From Candidatus Saccharimonadia bacterium (GTDB lineage Bacteria; Patescibacteriota; Saccharimonadia; Saccharimonadales; Saccharimonadaceae), in the NCBI GenBank assembly GCA_023257755.1, contig JALRBM010000058.1:1-8551 (forward strand): a stretch of DNA of 8,551 nt, written 5' to 3'. Both the position numbers and the translations under genes were made by a program. Each line of letters begins with the position of its first letter. Position 1 is the first letter of the stretch. Of the stretch, positions 1 through 6,370 are shown in pieces. The notes under the pieces were generated by a model, which saw nothing but the letters and a program-made list of their open reading frames with translations, had not been told where the DNA came from and made no database searches.

Positions 1-2
1 AA

Positions 3-479
3 TCATGGCAGCAGCGCTCGCTTCACACTTTCAAACGTCGGTTCATCATACGCTACGTATCCTGCAGTCTTATTGCCTTCATGATCCACCTTTACTACCG
101 TCGTCTGTAACGTTACCCCGTATTTTGCACGAAGCGTCTGATTGGAATCGTAATCAATCTTGAAAATCGTCGTATCATCAGGCAATTCACTGTTTTTAAT
201 ACTTTCGTCCAATTCCCGGCACTGAGGACACCATGGTGCATGAAAGAAGAGTAACCTTGTCCCTTGGGTTGAGGCAAAAACCTGATCGGAATAATCGACA
301 TATACGCCCGGTCTTGCCGCGGGAGTTTGATTTTGAGTTTGGCTCTGCTTTGTCTCTGTATTGGCCTGGCTGTCTTTTTCAACTGGTGAACCCTTGTCTT
401 TGTCCTGTAGGAATACATAGAGAAGGCTCGCGCCTATGGCAAATATGATGACCAGAACGACGACAAGTTTTTTGCTCAT
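3..479 (-). CDS. Membrane-anchored thioredoxin-fold protein with CPQC active site
   Basis: Complete 158-residue protein ending in TGA. Residues 1-3 are basic and residues 4-24 form one hydrophobic helix that should work as an uncleaved anchor. A Gln/Thr/Ser-rich linker (about 27-56) follows, then a thioredoxin fold (about 58-158) placed outside the membrane. The active site is W83-C84-P85-Q86-C87 after a beta strand (LLFFHAPW), as in thioredoxins. The position of the conserved cis-proline (IPT in E. coli thioredoxin) appears to be Thr126 in the string YGVTLQTT, so redox properties may differ. It probably reduces or exchanges disulfides in exported proteins; the partner is unknown. The start is supported by a TATAGT box whose predicted transcription start falls on the ATG. 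It lies 14 nt behind a microprotein gene. The family call is firm, the substrate is not known. Confidence 0.88.
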   Translation of the reverse strand: MSKKLVVVLVIIFAIGASLLYVFLQDKDKGSPVEKDSQANTETKQSQTQNQTPAARPGVYVDYSDQVFASTQGTRLLFFHAPWCPQCRELDESIKNSELPDDTTIFKIDYDSNQTLRAKYGVTLQTTVVKVDHEGNKTAGYVAYDEPTFESVKRALLP

Positions 480-485
480 ATCATT

Positions 486-494
486 ACTATACCC
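486..494 (-). promoter_or_regulatory. Leaderless -10 promoter of the thioredoxin-fold gene
   Basis: On the minus strand the sequence reads GGGTATAGT followed by six bases and then ATG. With the last T at -7, +1 falls exactly on the A of the ATG at 479. No Shine-Dalgarno element is present. No good -35 box was seen. The box overlaps the stop of the upstream microprotein gene. Confidence 0.5.
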
Positions 495-649
495 TACACT
501 GTCAGAGCGCTAAACAAAAGAACCGCCATCAGGATGACAGTTCCGATAATTGCACCGGCGATAAAGACGACATGGGCGACGAGGGCCAGATTATACCCTG
601 CACGTTTTACCGTGCTATAGAGTAGCGGGCTCTCGGGCTCTTGCTCCAT
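494..649 (-). CDS. 51-residue single-pass membrane microprotein
   Basis: A small open frame I translated by hand: ATG at 649-647, TAG at 496-494, 51 residues. The N-terminus is acidic (MEQEPESPLLYSTVKRAGYN) and residues about 21-49 form one long run of Ala/Val/Ile/Leu/Gly with no charge, ending at -TV. That is the pattern of a single transmembrane helix. The gene fills the gap between nhaD (24 nt upstream) and the thioredoxin-fold gene (14 nt downstream) on the same strand. A TGGTATAGT extended -10 box puts the transcription start on its ATG, which strongly supports it being real. I do not recognise the family. It could be a subunit or regulator of the antiporter, or an unrelated short membrane protein; no function is assigned. 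Confidence 0.65.
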   Translation of the reverse strand: MEQEPESPLLYSTVKRAGYNLALVAHVVFIAGAIIGTVILMAVLLFSALTV

Positions 650-655
650 GTCATA

Positions 656-664
656 ACTATACCA
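656..664 (-). promoter_or_regulatory. Extended -10 promoter of the microprotein gene
   Basis: Minus-strand sequence TGGTATAGT is an extended -10 (TGn plus a 5/6 match to TATAAT). Counting the last T as -7 gives +1 at 649, the first base of the microprotein ATG, so the transcript would be leaderless. It sits in the 24 nt after the nhaD stop. Confidence 0.55.
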
Positions 665-673
665 TAGCTTTGC

Positions 674-1960
674 TTAAAGGAAGGTGAATTGGAGATACCA
701 GATACCAAATGCAACCAGGAGACCAAGCAGTACAGGGAAAGTCGCTACCTTGAAATACTCTCCCATGGTCAACTTTTTATACCCGCCCATGGCGACAACG
801 CCGGCTGCACTGGCAATCACGAACAGCGAACCACCATTACCAGCCGCAATGGCCGTCAGCGCCCACAGCTCCGGATTATCCATCGGCAGCGTGTTCATGG
901 CAATCGCCACAAGCGATGCATTATCGACTATACCGGATAAGAAGCCGAGCCCCATATTGACCAAGATCAGGTGGCTCGTGCTCGGATCGGCCCCAACCAC
1001 CACACTCGACAGCCACTGCAAAACACCGAGGGTAGATAGCGCCATCACGGCCAACAAAATTCCCATAATATATTTGATGGAAGAGATATCGACGGACTGG
1101 ACAATCTTGTCGATATTGGCGGTCATGTGTGTCGGATTATCGGCCCGCTTTCGTTTTTTGGCAAACTCGATCACACACCAGGTAAGACCAAGTCCAAGGA
1201 ATAGCCCCATGTACGGCGGCAGGCCGATGAAGCTGACGAGCAGCGGTAACACGAAGCTGACAAGTGCCATGGCGATAACCATTTTTTCACCAAAGCTTGG
1301 TGTGAGGGTATCGTCTTTCTCACGCTTCTCAAAGCTCGTATCGTCCAGCTTTCGGTAAAGAAGCGCCCCGGCCACCAGGGCAAGTGCCAAGGAGGGGAAG
1401 AAGGCGTAGCGGATTACCTCAAGCGCGGTAAACTTACCCGCCAGCCAGAGCATAATCGTCGTCACGTCGCCCACTGGCGACCACGCCCCACCGGCATTGG
1501 CGGCAATCACGATACCCGCGGCCGCGATGATCATATTCTTGCCGGTAAAGAAGCGGAGGGCGATCTGAAGCATGGCAATCGTAATCGCGATATTATCGAG
1601 GATCCCAGAGAAGAAAAAGGTAATCACCATGACTAACAGGAATTGCTGTTTATCACCGACATTAAGAGCGATAAGTTTTGCCCGGATCAGATCAAAAAAT
1701 TTGTAGTGAACAAGTATTTCAATCAGCGCCAAGGCGGCGAGCAGGAAGGCGACAATATTAAAGATTTCGGCGCCCGCATGAGACAGGGCGTGAGAAAGCG
1801 CCTCCTTGTCATGGAGCAAATAGACTGCAGCAAGCAGCCATAGCACGCCGCCCATCGTCAGGGCGATGGCGGATTTATGCGTATTGAATTTTTGCTCCAG
1901 GGTGATAAGCAAATAACCTAAGCCGAAGAAGCTGGCGGCAATAATGCCAATGGTTTCCAT
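674..1960 (-). CDS. nhaD: NhaD-type Na+/H+ antiporter
   Basis: A 428-residue polytopic protein of the ion transporter (IT) superfamily, NhaD branch. It exchanges cytoplasmic Na+ (or Li+) for external H+ and so serves sodium and pH homeostasis. Two inverted-repeat half-domains are visible through paired motifs: SGILDN (118-123) and SGIVDN (342-347), each followed by a Gly/Asn/Ser-rich re-entrant segment. The first is NAGGAWSPVGDVTT (155-168), a hallmark of NhaD; the second is AAGNGGSLFVIASAAG (372-387). A cytosolic charged loop lies at about 204-225. Length is close to family size, with a short N-terminus and no signal peptide. AGGA lies 8 nt before the ATG, and a TATAAA -10 candidate (2004-1999) would give a leader of about 32 nt. 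It is divergent from a second antiporter gene. The family is clear; ion specificity is inferred. Confidence 0.92.
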   Translation of the reverse strand: METIGIIAASFFGLGYLLITLEQKFNTHKSAIALTMGGVLWLLAAVYLLHDKEALSHALSHAGAEIFNIVAFLLAALALIEILVHYKFFDLIRAKLIALNVGDKQQFLLVMVITFFFSGILDNIAITIAMLQIALRFFTGKNMIIAAAGIVIAANAGGAWSPVGDVTTIMLWLAGKFTALEVIRYAFFPSLALALVAGALLYRKLDDTSFEKREKDDTLTPSFGEKMVIAMALVSFVLPLLVSFIGLPPYMGLFLGLGLTWCVIEFAKKRKRADNPTHMTANIDKIVQSVDISSIKYIMGILLAVMALSTLGVLQWLSSVVVGADPSTSHLILVNMGLGFLSGIVDNASLVAIAMNTLPMDNPELWALTAIAAGNGGSLFVIASAAGVVAMGGYKKLTMGEYFKVATFPVLLGLLVAFGIWYLQFTFL

Positions 1961-2070
1961 AACGGATATCCTATCTTTAGTGTTGATACAAAATCCTTTT
2001 TATACTACTCCTCCGGCAGTACACATGCAATATGTATTTTCTAGGAGAAAAGCAGTAAAATAGCTGGCAT
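1961..2070. promoter_or_regulatory. Divergent promoter region between two antiporter genes
   Basis: This 110-bp spacer serves nhaD (minus) and the CPA antiporter (plus). Two -10 candidates overlap on opposite strands: TATAAA on minus (2004-1999) and TATACT on plus (2001-2006). Neither has a convincing -35 at 16-18 bp. The plus side has another candidate, TAAAAT at 2056-2061, which would give a nearly leaderless mRNA. An AGGAG at 2043-2047 is 23 nt from the plus-strand ATG, too far for a normal ribosome site. I saw no clear operator palindrome. Confidence 0.4.
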
Positions 2071-3138
2071 ATGCCACTCATTCATCTTATTCTGCTCATA
2101 GCCGGCGGTACCCTAGCCGCTGCCGTATTCGGTATTCAGGGTCTTCAAAACGCCACGTGGTATTCGGCTGTCATAGCTGTCCTGCTCGCAATCGGCCTTT
2201 ACGTAAGTACGTATGGAATCGACCTTAAAGAGGCCCGGAAACATGTAAAGATCATCGTCAGCGCTGTGACGATTGGCGTCATTCTTAAATCCCTTATCAC
2301 GGGACTGACACTGGCATTCATTTTTAAAGACCCTTTCTTTATTATCCTTGGTATCGCCGTTGCCCAGATCGACCCGTTATCCGTAGCGGGCCTTATGAGG
2401 GGCAACCGGATGTCGAAGAAGGCAAAGACCATCCTGGCCTCATGGGCATCGTTTGATGATCCGATTACGGTGCTGCTATCGCTGTATGCCCCACTCCTTA
2501 TTCTCCAGCTGACTGGTGTCGAGCTCGGCAGCATCAATGAGACGACCACCGCCAATTCCTTTGTGGCCTATATCTTTGAATTGGGGTTTAATTTAGGACT
2601 CGCCGCCCAGGCGTTCTGCCTTTACACCGTCATCCGTTTTTATGCCAAGCAAATTGCCGCCTGGATCGCGGCGGGTGTTTCACTGGCGTTATACGTCCTG
2701 CTCGCGATCACCTTCTCGGTTTCAATCATTTACTTCATGATGCTTGGCATTGCCCTCATCGGCCTGTTTTTGCGCCCTCCGAAAGTTGACAACTTCATAG
2801 ACATCACTATCAAAAGTGCGCTTTGGATTGCCGCCATCCTGCTGGGGCTCCTCCTCGTGGGGGGGGTAGATATTTGGAAGGGCGCGGCACTAGGGATTAT
2901 GGGATATACGGCCCAAATCGTTGTTGGATTTGTGCTTACTCATCGCCTCAACAGAAAAGACAAATGGCACATCGCCTTCGCCCAACAGAATGGTATCACG
3001 GCGATTATTCTGGCTTTGTTGTTCGAACCCGTCCACCCAGGAACCGTGGCGATTGTCGCGCCGGCGATTATTGTCATTAATACTCTGCACTGGCTTTGTA
3101 ACAAAATCATAGATGGAACCATCCTGAAAACGTCTTAA
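2071..3138 (+). CDS. CPA-superfamily cation:proton antiporter (PF00999-like)
   Basis: A 355-residue membrane protein with about 10-12 hydrophobic helices and no cytosolic RCK/TrkA-N tail. Two ion-site motifs match the CPA fold: AQIDP (98-102), like the TDPV helix of NhaP/NHE proteins, followed by FDDP (128-131) at the place of the ND or DD pair. Two Asp residues at this site usually suggest an electrogenic exchanger, but this is inference. The late helix with HIAFAQQNGITA (300-311) aligns with the region that often has a conserved Arg or Lys, and here shows Gln-Gln instead. It is shorter than common members (about 380-420 residues). An in-frame TAA at 2056-2058 rules out a longer start. It probably exports Na+ or K+ against H+. 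It contains a run of eight G (2859-2866) within the frame. The downstream gene begins 43 nt after its stop. Confidence 0.85.
   Translation: MPLIHLILLIAGGTLAAAVFGIQGLQNATWYSAVIAVLLAIGLYVSTYGIDLKEARKHVKIIVSAVTIGVILKSLITGLTLAFIFKDPFFIILGIAVAQIDPLSVAGLMRGNRMSKKAKTILASWASFDDPITVLLSLYAPLLILQLTGVELGSINETTTANSFVAYIFELGFNLGLAAQAFCLYTVIRFYAKQIAAWIAAGVSLALYVLLAITFSVSIIYFMMLGIALIGLFLRPPKVDNFIDITIKSALWIAAILLGLLLVGGVDIWKGAALGIMGYTAQIVVGFVLTHRLNRKDKWHIAFAQQNGITAIILALLFEPVHPGTVAIVAPAIIVINTLHWLCNKIIDGTILKTS
2859..2866 (+). repeat. Poly-G tract (G8) inside the CPA antiporter gene
   Basis: Eight consecutive G residues lie within codons for Val-Gly-Gly-Val (about residues 263-266). The frame is intact here. A gain or loss of one base would shift the last quarter of the protein out of frame. 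Confidence 0.95.
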
Positions 3139-3146
3139 GGTATGCT

Positions 3147-3163
3147 AAAGGAGTACGTCCTTT
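3147..3163 (+). other. Short perfect hairpin between antiporter and membrane protein genes
   Basis: AAAGGA (3147-3152) pairs with TCCTTT (3158-3163) around the 5-base loop GTACG, 8 nt after the antiporter stop. There is no following T-tract, so a strong intrinsic terminator is unlikely. It contains an AAGGAG that would be hidden when folded, and may weaken or tune translation of the next gene. Confidence 0.4.
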
Positions 3164-3181
3164 GACATGCTGGAGGTTTCC

Positions 3182-3565
3182 GTGAATGTGACGAGATTGC
3201 TGTTCGCGCTTCTGGGGTTGCTGCTATCGGCCGTCTATCTGACCGCTGTATGGACGGTCACGAGTAAAGGAGCGCGCGGTGAAGAGGTTGACTGGCAATT
3301 CGCCGGCCAGTCGCTATTGGTCTGGGGGCTGCTGGCGTTCCTGGTGGTATTCATCCTTGGCATCCTTTTCGGCCACAAGAACTCCGGACAACCCGCCAGC
3401 GAGCAGGAAAGCGCCACCTCCGAACTGATCGTGATGGTGGTGCCCACGCCGGAGCGGCAATCGCCCGTTCTCCAAAAGGAAACGAAACTGCTCCTTGGGG
3501 CCGTCATTACAGGAATGATCGGCGGCCTCATCGCGCTTTTTCTTTTCAGAAAGCGCGACAGCTAG
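3182..3565 (+). CDS. Three-helix membrane protein of unknown function
   Basis: Unrecognised. The chosen GTG start gives 127 residues and has a strong GGAGG (3172-3176) 5 nt upstream. An in-frame ATG at 3167 would add five residues but places that same GGAGG inside the coding sequence. Hydrophobic segments are at about 5-26, 43-64 and 103-122. A polar Ser/Glu/Gln-rich stretch (66-100) lies between the second and third, and the tail is basic (FRKRDS). The end of the protein (short polar stretch, hydrophobic helix, basic tail) superficially resembles a cell-wall sorting signal, but no LPxTG-type motif is present and the first two helices argue against it. It lies 43 nt after the antiporter on the same strand, so co-transcription is likely and an accessory role possible but unproven. 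It converges on the sortase gene. Confidence 0.7.
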   Translation: MNVTRLLFALLGLLLSAVYLTAVWTVTSKGARGEEVDWQFAGQSLLVWGLLAFLVVFILGILFGHKNSGQPASEQESATSELIVMVVPTPERQSPVLQKETKLLLGAVITGMIGGLIALFLFRKRDS

Positions 3566-3583
3566 ATCCGATTGATGTATTGC

Positions 3584-3641
3584 CCCTCCTTGGAAAGTAA
3601 AGGCTACTCCACCCCGACGATGCGAGTAGGACCATGGAGGG
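3584..3641. terminator. Nested inverted repeat between convergent genes, possible bidirectional terminator
   Basis: The outer arms CCCTCCTTGG (3584-3593) and CCATGGAGGG (3632-3641) pair at 9 of 10 positions. Inside them, CTACTC (3604-3609) pairs with GAGTAG (3624-3629). The plus-strand downstream side has only broken T-runs (3648-3650, 3654-3657), so it is not a textbook intrinsic terminator. Its place in the 90-nt gap between two convergent genes makes a shared terminator the most likely role. Confidence 0.45.
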
Positions 3642-3655
3642 ACTTGATTTCCCTT

Positions 3656-4276
3656 TTACTCCTGTGAATTTACTTGGCCAAGCAACACGGCCTCGATCAC
3701 ATCCCGCCCATCAGCGCTACCCTGGAGCGTACACGAATAAAGGGTCATCTTAGGCGAATCACTCTTGGCTTCAATTTCAGAGGCGTTTGGTTTCACAGCA
3801 TATTTTTTCTTGATTCCGTATTCATAGCGCTTGCCTCCATAGTCGACAACCAGGCGGTCGCCCACAAGAAGGCGGTCGATATTATAAAACGGTGATTTCT
3901 CAACTGTTCCCTGCGGCGTTACATCCATGACAAAACGGTGCGCACTGAGAACAAAATTACCGCCCGTTTCCGGGTTGCCGTTCTCGGGTTTTCGGTGCCA
4001 GGCGCCTTTCTCAAGCGCGCTGCTGTCATCACCAGTCACGATAGCAACGTCAACGTTAATCTGCGGGATATACAGCCTATCTCCATTGCTTCCGACCGGT
4101 TTATCAAGTTTTTTCAGGGTCTCGTTGGCATCCCGCCCAGCAACGATCGACGTATTGAACATTGGTGAAAAGGCGGTGAAAACGATATAACCACCTACGG
4201 CAATCAACGCGAGTGCGAGCACCACCAAAAGATTACGCTTCCAGTGACTTTCATTTGTATTAAGCTCAAGCGCCAT
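3656..4276 (-). CDS. Sortase (single-pass membrane transpeptidase)
   Basis: A 206-residue cysteine transpeptidase that cuts a C-terminal sorting motif in exported proteins and joins them to a surface acceptor. It has a basic N-terminus, one anchor helix (about 15-37), a short stalk, then the sortase beta barrel (about 65-200). The catalytic triad is visible: His113 in LSAHRF, Cys182 in TLYSC and Arg191 in GRDVI, with the usual spacing. The class cannot be fixed by eye; the overall size fits class D/E-like sortases. It starts 4 nt after the NUDIX stop with only a weak ribosome site, so it is probably translated from the rny-NUDIX-sortase transcript. No protein in this window carries an obvious sorting signal, so its substrates lie elsewhere. 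The acceptor in a CPR-type envelope is unknown. Confidence 0.9.
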   Translation of the reverse strand: MALELNTNESHWKRNLLVVLALALIAVGGYIVFTAFSPMFNTSIVAGRDANETLKKLDKPVGSNGDRLYIPQINVDVAIVTGDDSSALEKGAWHRKPENGNPETGGNFVLSAHRFVMDVTPQGTVEKSPFYNIDRLLVGDRLVVDYGGKRYEYGIKKKYAVKPNASEIEAKSDSPKMTLYSCTLQGSADGRDVIEAVLLGQVNSQE

Positions 4277-4280
4277 ACTT

Positions 4281-4760
4281 CTATTCTAACCCTTCGCGGT
4301 CGCGATCGAAAGCCTGTTCAATGTAGCCCGACAGATCTTTTGCCCAATCCTGCACCGCCCGGGCATAACGGCGATCAGCGGCAATCACCCGGTCTTTGGA
4401 TACGAAGTCAAATCCTTCCAGTTCGCCGGGCTGAAGGGTTATCTCTGATACTGGAAGTACCGCCCGAAAGATAAACTGATACGTATGGGCCTGCGCGCTG
4501 GCGCGGTTAGCCACACTGACAAAAACGAGGGTGTCTGGATCAAGCGGCAGGCCAACCTCTTCCAGTGTTTCACGGGCAGCCGCCTGGCGCGGCGTCTCGT
4601 TTTCCTCAATAATTCCGCCCGGTAGCGTCCAATAATCCCGATACCCCGCCTTTACAATCAGTAGCTCGCCTGCCGCGTTCTCGAGCAGGACGCCGGCGCT
4701 AGACATGCGCTTCGGCTGCACGTCCATCCAGTTTCTGCCGCCCGCCCTAAAGAGACGCAT
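4281..4760 (-). CDS. NUDIX hydrolase
   Basis: A 159-residue NUDIX-fold enzyme that hydrolyses a nucleoside diphosphate linked to another group, with Mg2+ or Mn2+ at the Nudix box. The box is complete at residues 49-71: G49, E55, then R63-E64 and E67-E68 with G70, matching GX5EX7REUXEEXGU with Thr at the first U position. The strand before it (YWTLPGG) is typical. Substrate cannot be read from the motif; candidates are oxidised nucleotides, nucleotide sugars or RNA 5' ends. It starts 3 nt after the rny TAG with no clear ribosome site, so translation is probably coupled to rny. Met12 or Met19 are possible alternative starts that keep the whole domain. The sortase gene follows 4 nt after its stop. 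Confidence 0.88.
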   Translation of the reverse strand: MRLFRAGGRNWMDVQPKRMSSAGVLLENAAGELLIVKAGYRDYWTLPGGIIEENETPRQAAARETLEEVGLPLDPDTLVFVSVANRASAQAHTYQFIFRAVLPVSEITLQPGELEGFDFVSKDRVIAADRRYARAVQDWAKDLSGYIEQAFDRDREGLE

Positions 4761-4763
4761 AGC

Positions 4764-6254
4764 CTATTTAGCAAACTCGATCGCGCGAGTTTCGCGGATA
4801 ACGTTGACTTTGATCGTGCCGGGATATTGCATCGTGCTTTCGATTTTGGTGGCGATGTCACGGGCAAGTTTAATGGCAGAAAGATCGTCAACGGCTTTCG
4901 GACTGACAATGACCCGGATTTCGCGGCCGGCGCTGATCGCGTAGGCTTTATCAATACCCTGGAAGCTTGTGGCAATATTTTCCAGATCGCGCATGCGCTC
5001 GACAAAGTTTTCGGCACTAATATTGCGGGCGCCGGGACGTGCCGCCGAGAGCGCGTCACACACTCGAACCACCAACGCTTCTGGCGTCGTCGCTTCAATG
5101 TCATCATGGTGCGCCTCAATGGCATGGACAATTCGCTCGTCCATGCCGGCCTTGCGGGCCAGCTCGGCACCGATATGGTGATGCTTGCCTTCAACTTTAT
5201 GAGTAACTGCCTTGCCCACATCGTGAAGCAGCGTTGCAATTTTCGTAATTCGGACATCGGCGCCGATCTCGGCGGCAATCAGACCTGCCATGTGCGCCAT
5301 TTCGGTGCTATGCAAAAGAACGTTCTGGCCGTAGCTGGTTCGGAATTTTAACTCACCCAGCAGCTGCAGCATGTCCTTTGGAATACCCGCCACACCAACT
5401 TCACGGGCGGCGTCCTCACCGGCACGGATGATTTCTTTTTCAATCTGTTTTTCAGCTTTAGCGACTACCTCTTCGATGCGCCCCGGATGAATGCGGCCGT
5501 CCTTCATCAGCATTTCAAGCGCGAGCCGCGCCACCTGACGGCGGATAGGATCAAAGCTGGAAAGGACGATCATGCCCGGCGTGTCGTCGACTAAAATATC
5601 GACACCCGTCGCTCGTTGCAGGGCCTGAATATTGCGCCCTTCCTTGCCGATAATGCGACCTTTCATCTCGTCGTCGGTCAGCTTGATGGCCGTCACCGTG
5701 CGTTCGGCTGTCACCTCGCTTGCCATGCGTTCCATAGCACTGACCAGGATTGTCTGCGCACGCTCCTCGGCGTCATCAACGGCGTCTTTTTGGAGCTTTG
5801 ATACCAATCCGACCAGGTCGTTCTTGATGTCATGCTCGGTCATTTGCATCAGCTTGTCTTTCGCCTCGGCCTTTTTCAGCCCGGCGATCTTTTCAAGCTT
5901 GTCCTGCTGGCGTGTACGGATTTCGCGAATCTCTTGCTTGAGTTCCTCGACTTCGTCCTCCTGCTTGCGAAGCTTTTCAGAGCGCTTATCAAGCTCGTCC
6001 AGCTTGGTAACAAGCGCGGCCTCGCGGTCGGCCAGACGTGATTCCGTCTTTTTCCACTCTTTGCGGCGATCGTTCTCAAGCTCCAGCGCCTCGTCTTTCG
6101 CTTTTAGGACGATGTCGCTTGCCTTGCGCTCGGCGGCGGCAATTTCCTTTTCTGCCTTGCTTTTACCGGCAAGCAGCCGGCGCCTTTCATAGGTGATCGT
6201 CCCGCCCACGCCGAACAATACCCCAACAACTGCGGCAATTAAACCCTCTATCAT
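4764..6254 (-). CDS. rny: Ribonuclease Y
   Basis: A 496-residue membrane-bound endoribonuclease that starts mRNA decay, close to the usual length of about 510-520. Domain order is standard: N-terminal membrane helix (about 3-20), a long charged coiled coil rich in Lys/Glu/Arg (about 22-180), a KH RNA-binding domain with GRIIGKEGRNIQ (199-210), then an HD domain with His315 and the His-Asp pair H344-D345 (LLHDVGKAV). The C-terminal region ends in RAIEFAK. The start is set by AAAGGA (6266-6261) 6 nt upstream, inside GGAGAAAGGA. A long leader of about 110 nt with two small hairpins precedes it. It heads a tight block with NUDIX and sortase genes and lies behind tsaE-tsaB. In species without RNase E this enzyme often takes over decay; I cannot see whether that holds here. 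Confidence 0.96.
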   Translation of the reverse strand: MIEGLIAAVVGVLFGVGGTITYERRRLLAGKSKAEKEIAAAERKASDIVLKAKDEALELENDRRKEWKKTESRLADREAALVTKLDELDKRSEKLRKQEDEVEELKQEIREIRTRQQDKLEKIAGLKKAEAKDKLMQMTEHDIKNDLVGLVSKLQKDAVDDAEERAQTILVSAMERMASEVTAERTVTAIKLTDDEMKGRIIGKEGRNIQALQRATGVDILVDDTPGMIVLSSFDPIRRQVARLALEMLMKDGRIHPGRIEEVVAKAEKQIEKEIIRAGEDAAREVGVAGIPKDMLQLLGELKFRTSYGQNVLLHSTEMAHMAGLIAAEIGADVRITKIATLLHDVGKAVTHKVEGKHHHIGAELARKAGMDERIVHAIEAHHDDIEATTPEALVVRVCDALSAARPGARNISAENFVERMRDLENIATSFQGIDKAYAISAGREIRVIVSPKAVDDLSAIKLARDIATKIESTMQYPGTIKVNVIRETRAIEFAK

Positions 6255-6363
6255 AGATTATCCTTTCTCCACGATGTGCCCCTTAGAGGTTCATCTAGGT
6301 AGTCCTTAGGACGAGCGGAAGCACACTGGAAGTTTCAAAAGTTTCATGAATGTCTTAATAGAC
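6255..6363 (-). promoter_or_regulatory. Structured 5' leader of rny
   Basis: Read as minus-strand RNA, it holds two small stems with UAA loops. The first is GUCC-UAA-GGAC (DNA 6312-6302). The second is GAUG-AA-CCUC-UAA-GGGG-CA-CAUC (DNA 6295-6273), just ahead of the ribosome site at 6266-6261. Further upstream are two direct copies of AAGTTTC on the plus strand (6330-6336 and 6339-6345) and the palindrome TTCATGAA (6343-6350). No known riboswitch class was recognised. Confidence 0.4.
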
Positions 6364-6370
6364 TCTTTTT

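Noticed and set aside
684..1358. Open frame of 224 codons on the plus strand, opposite nhaD
   Set aside because: It lies wholly antisense to a clear antiporter gene, and its composition is what the reverse of a hydrophobic protein gives. No start signal was seen.
3162..3167. Perfect TTGACA -35 box
   Set aside because: No -10-like hexamer lies 15-19 bp downstream, and the region is already inside the start of the next gene.
3470..3565. Possible sortase substrate: C-terminal helix with basic tail in the protein ending at 3565
   Set aside because: No LPxTG, LAxTG or similar motif lies before the helix, and the protein has two further membrane helices instead of a signal peptide.
4658..5278. 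Open frame of 206 codons on the minus strand, overlapping rny and NUDIX in another frame
   Set aside because: It runs through the highly conserved HD domain of RNase Y and the NUDIX start; the protein is Arg/Ser/Pro-rich shadow sequence.
5632..6192. Ser-rich open frame of 186 codons on the plus strand
   Set aside because: It is the reverse complement of the Lys/Glu-rich coiled coil of RNase Y, a frequent artefact.
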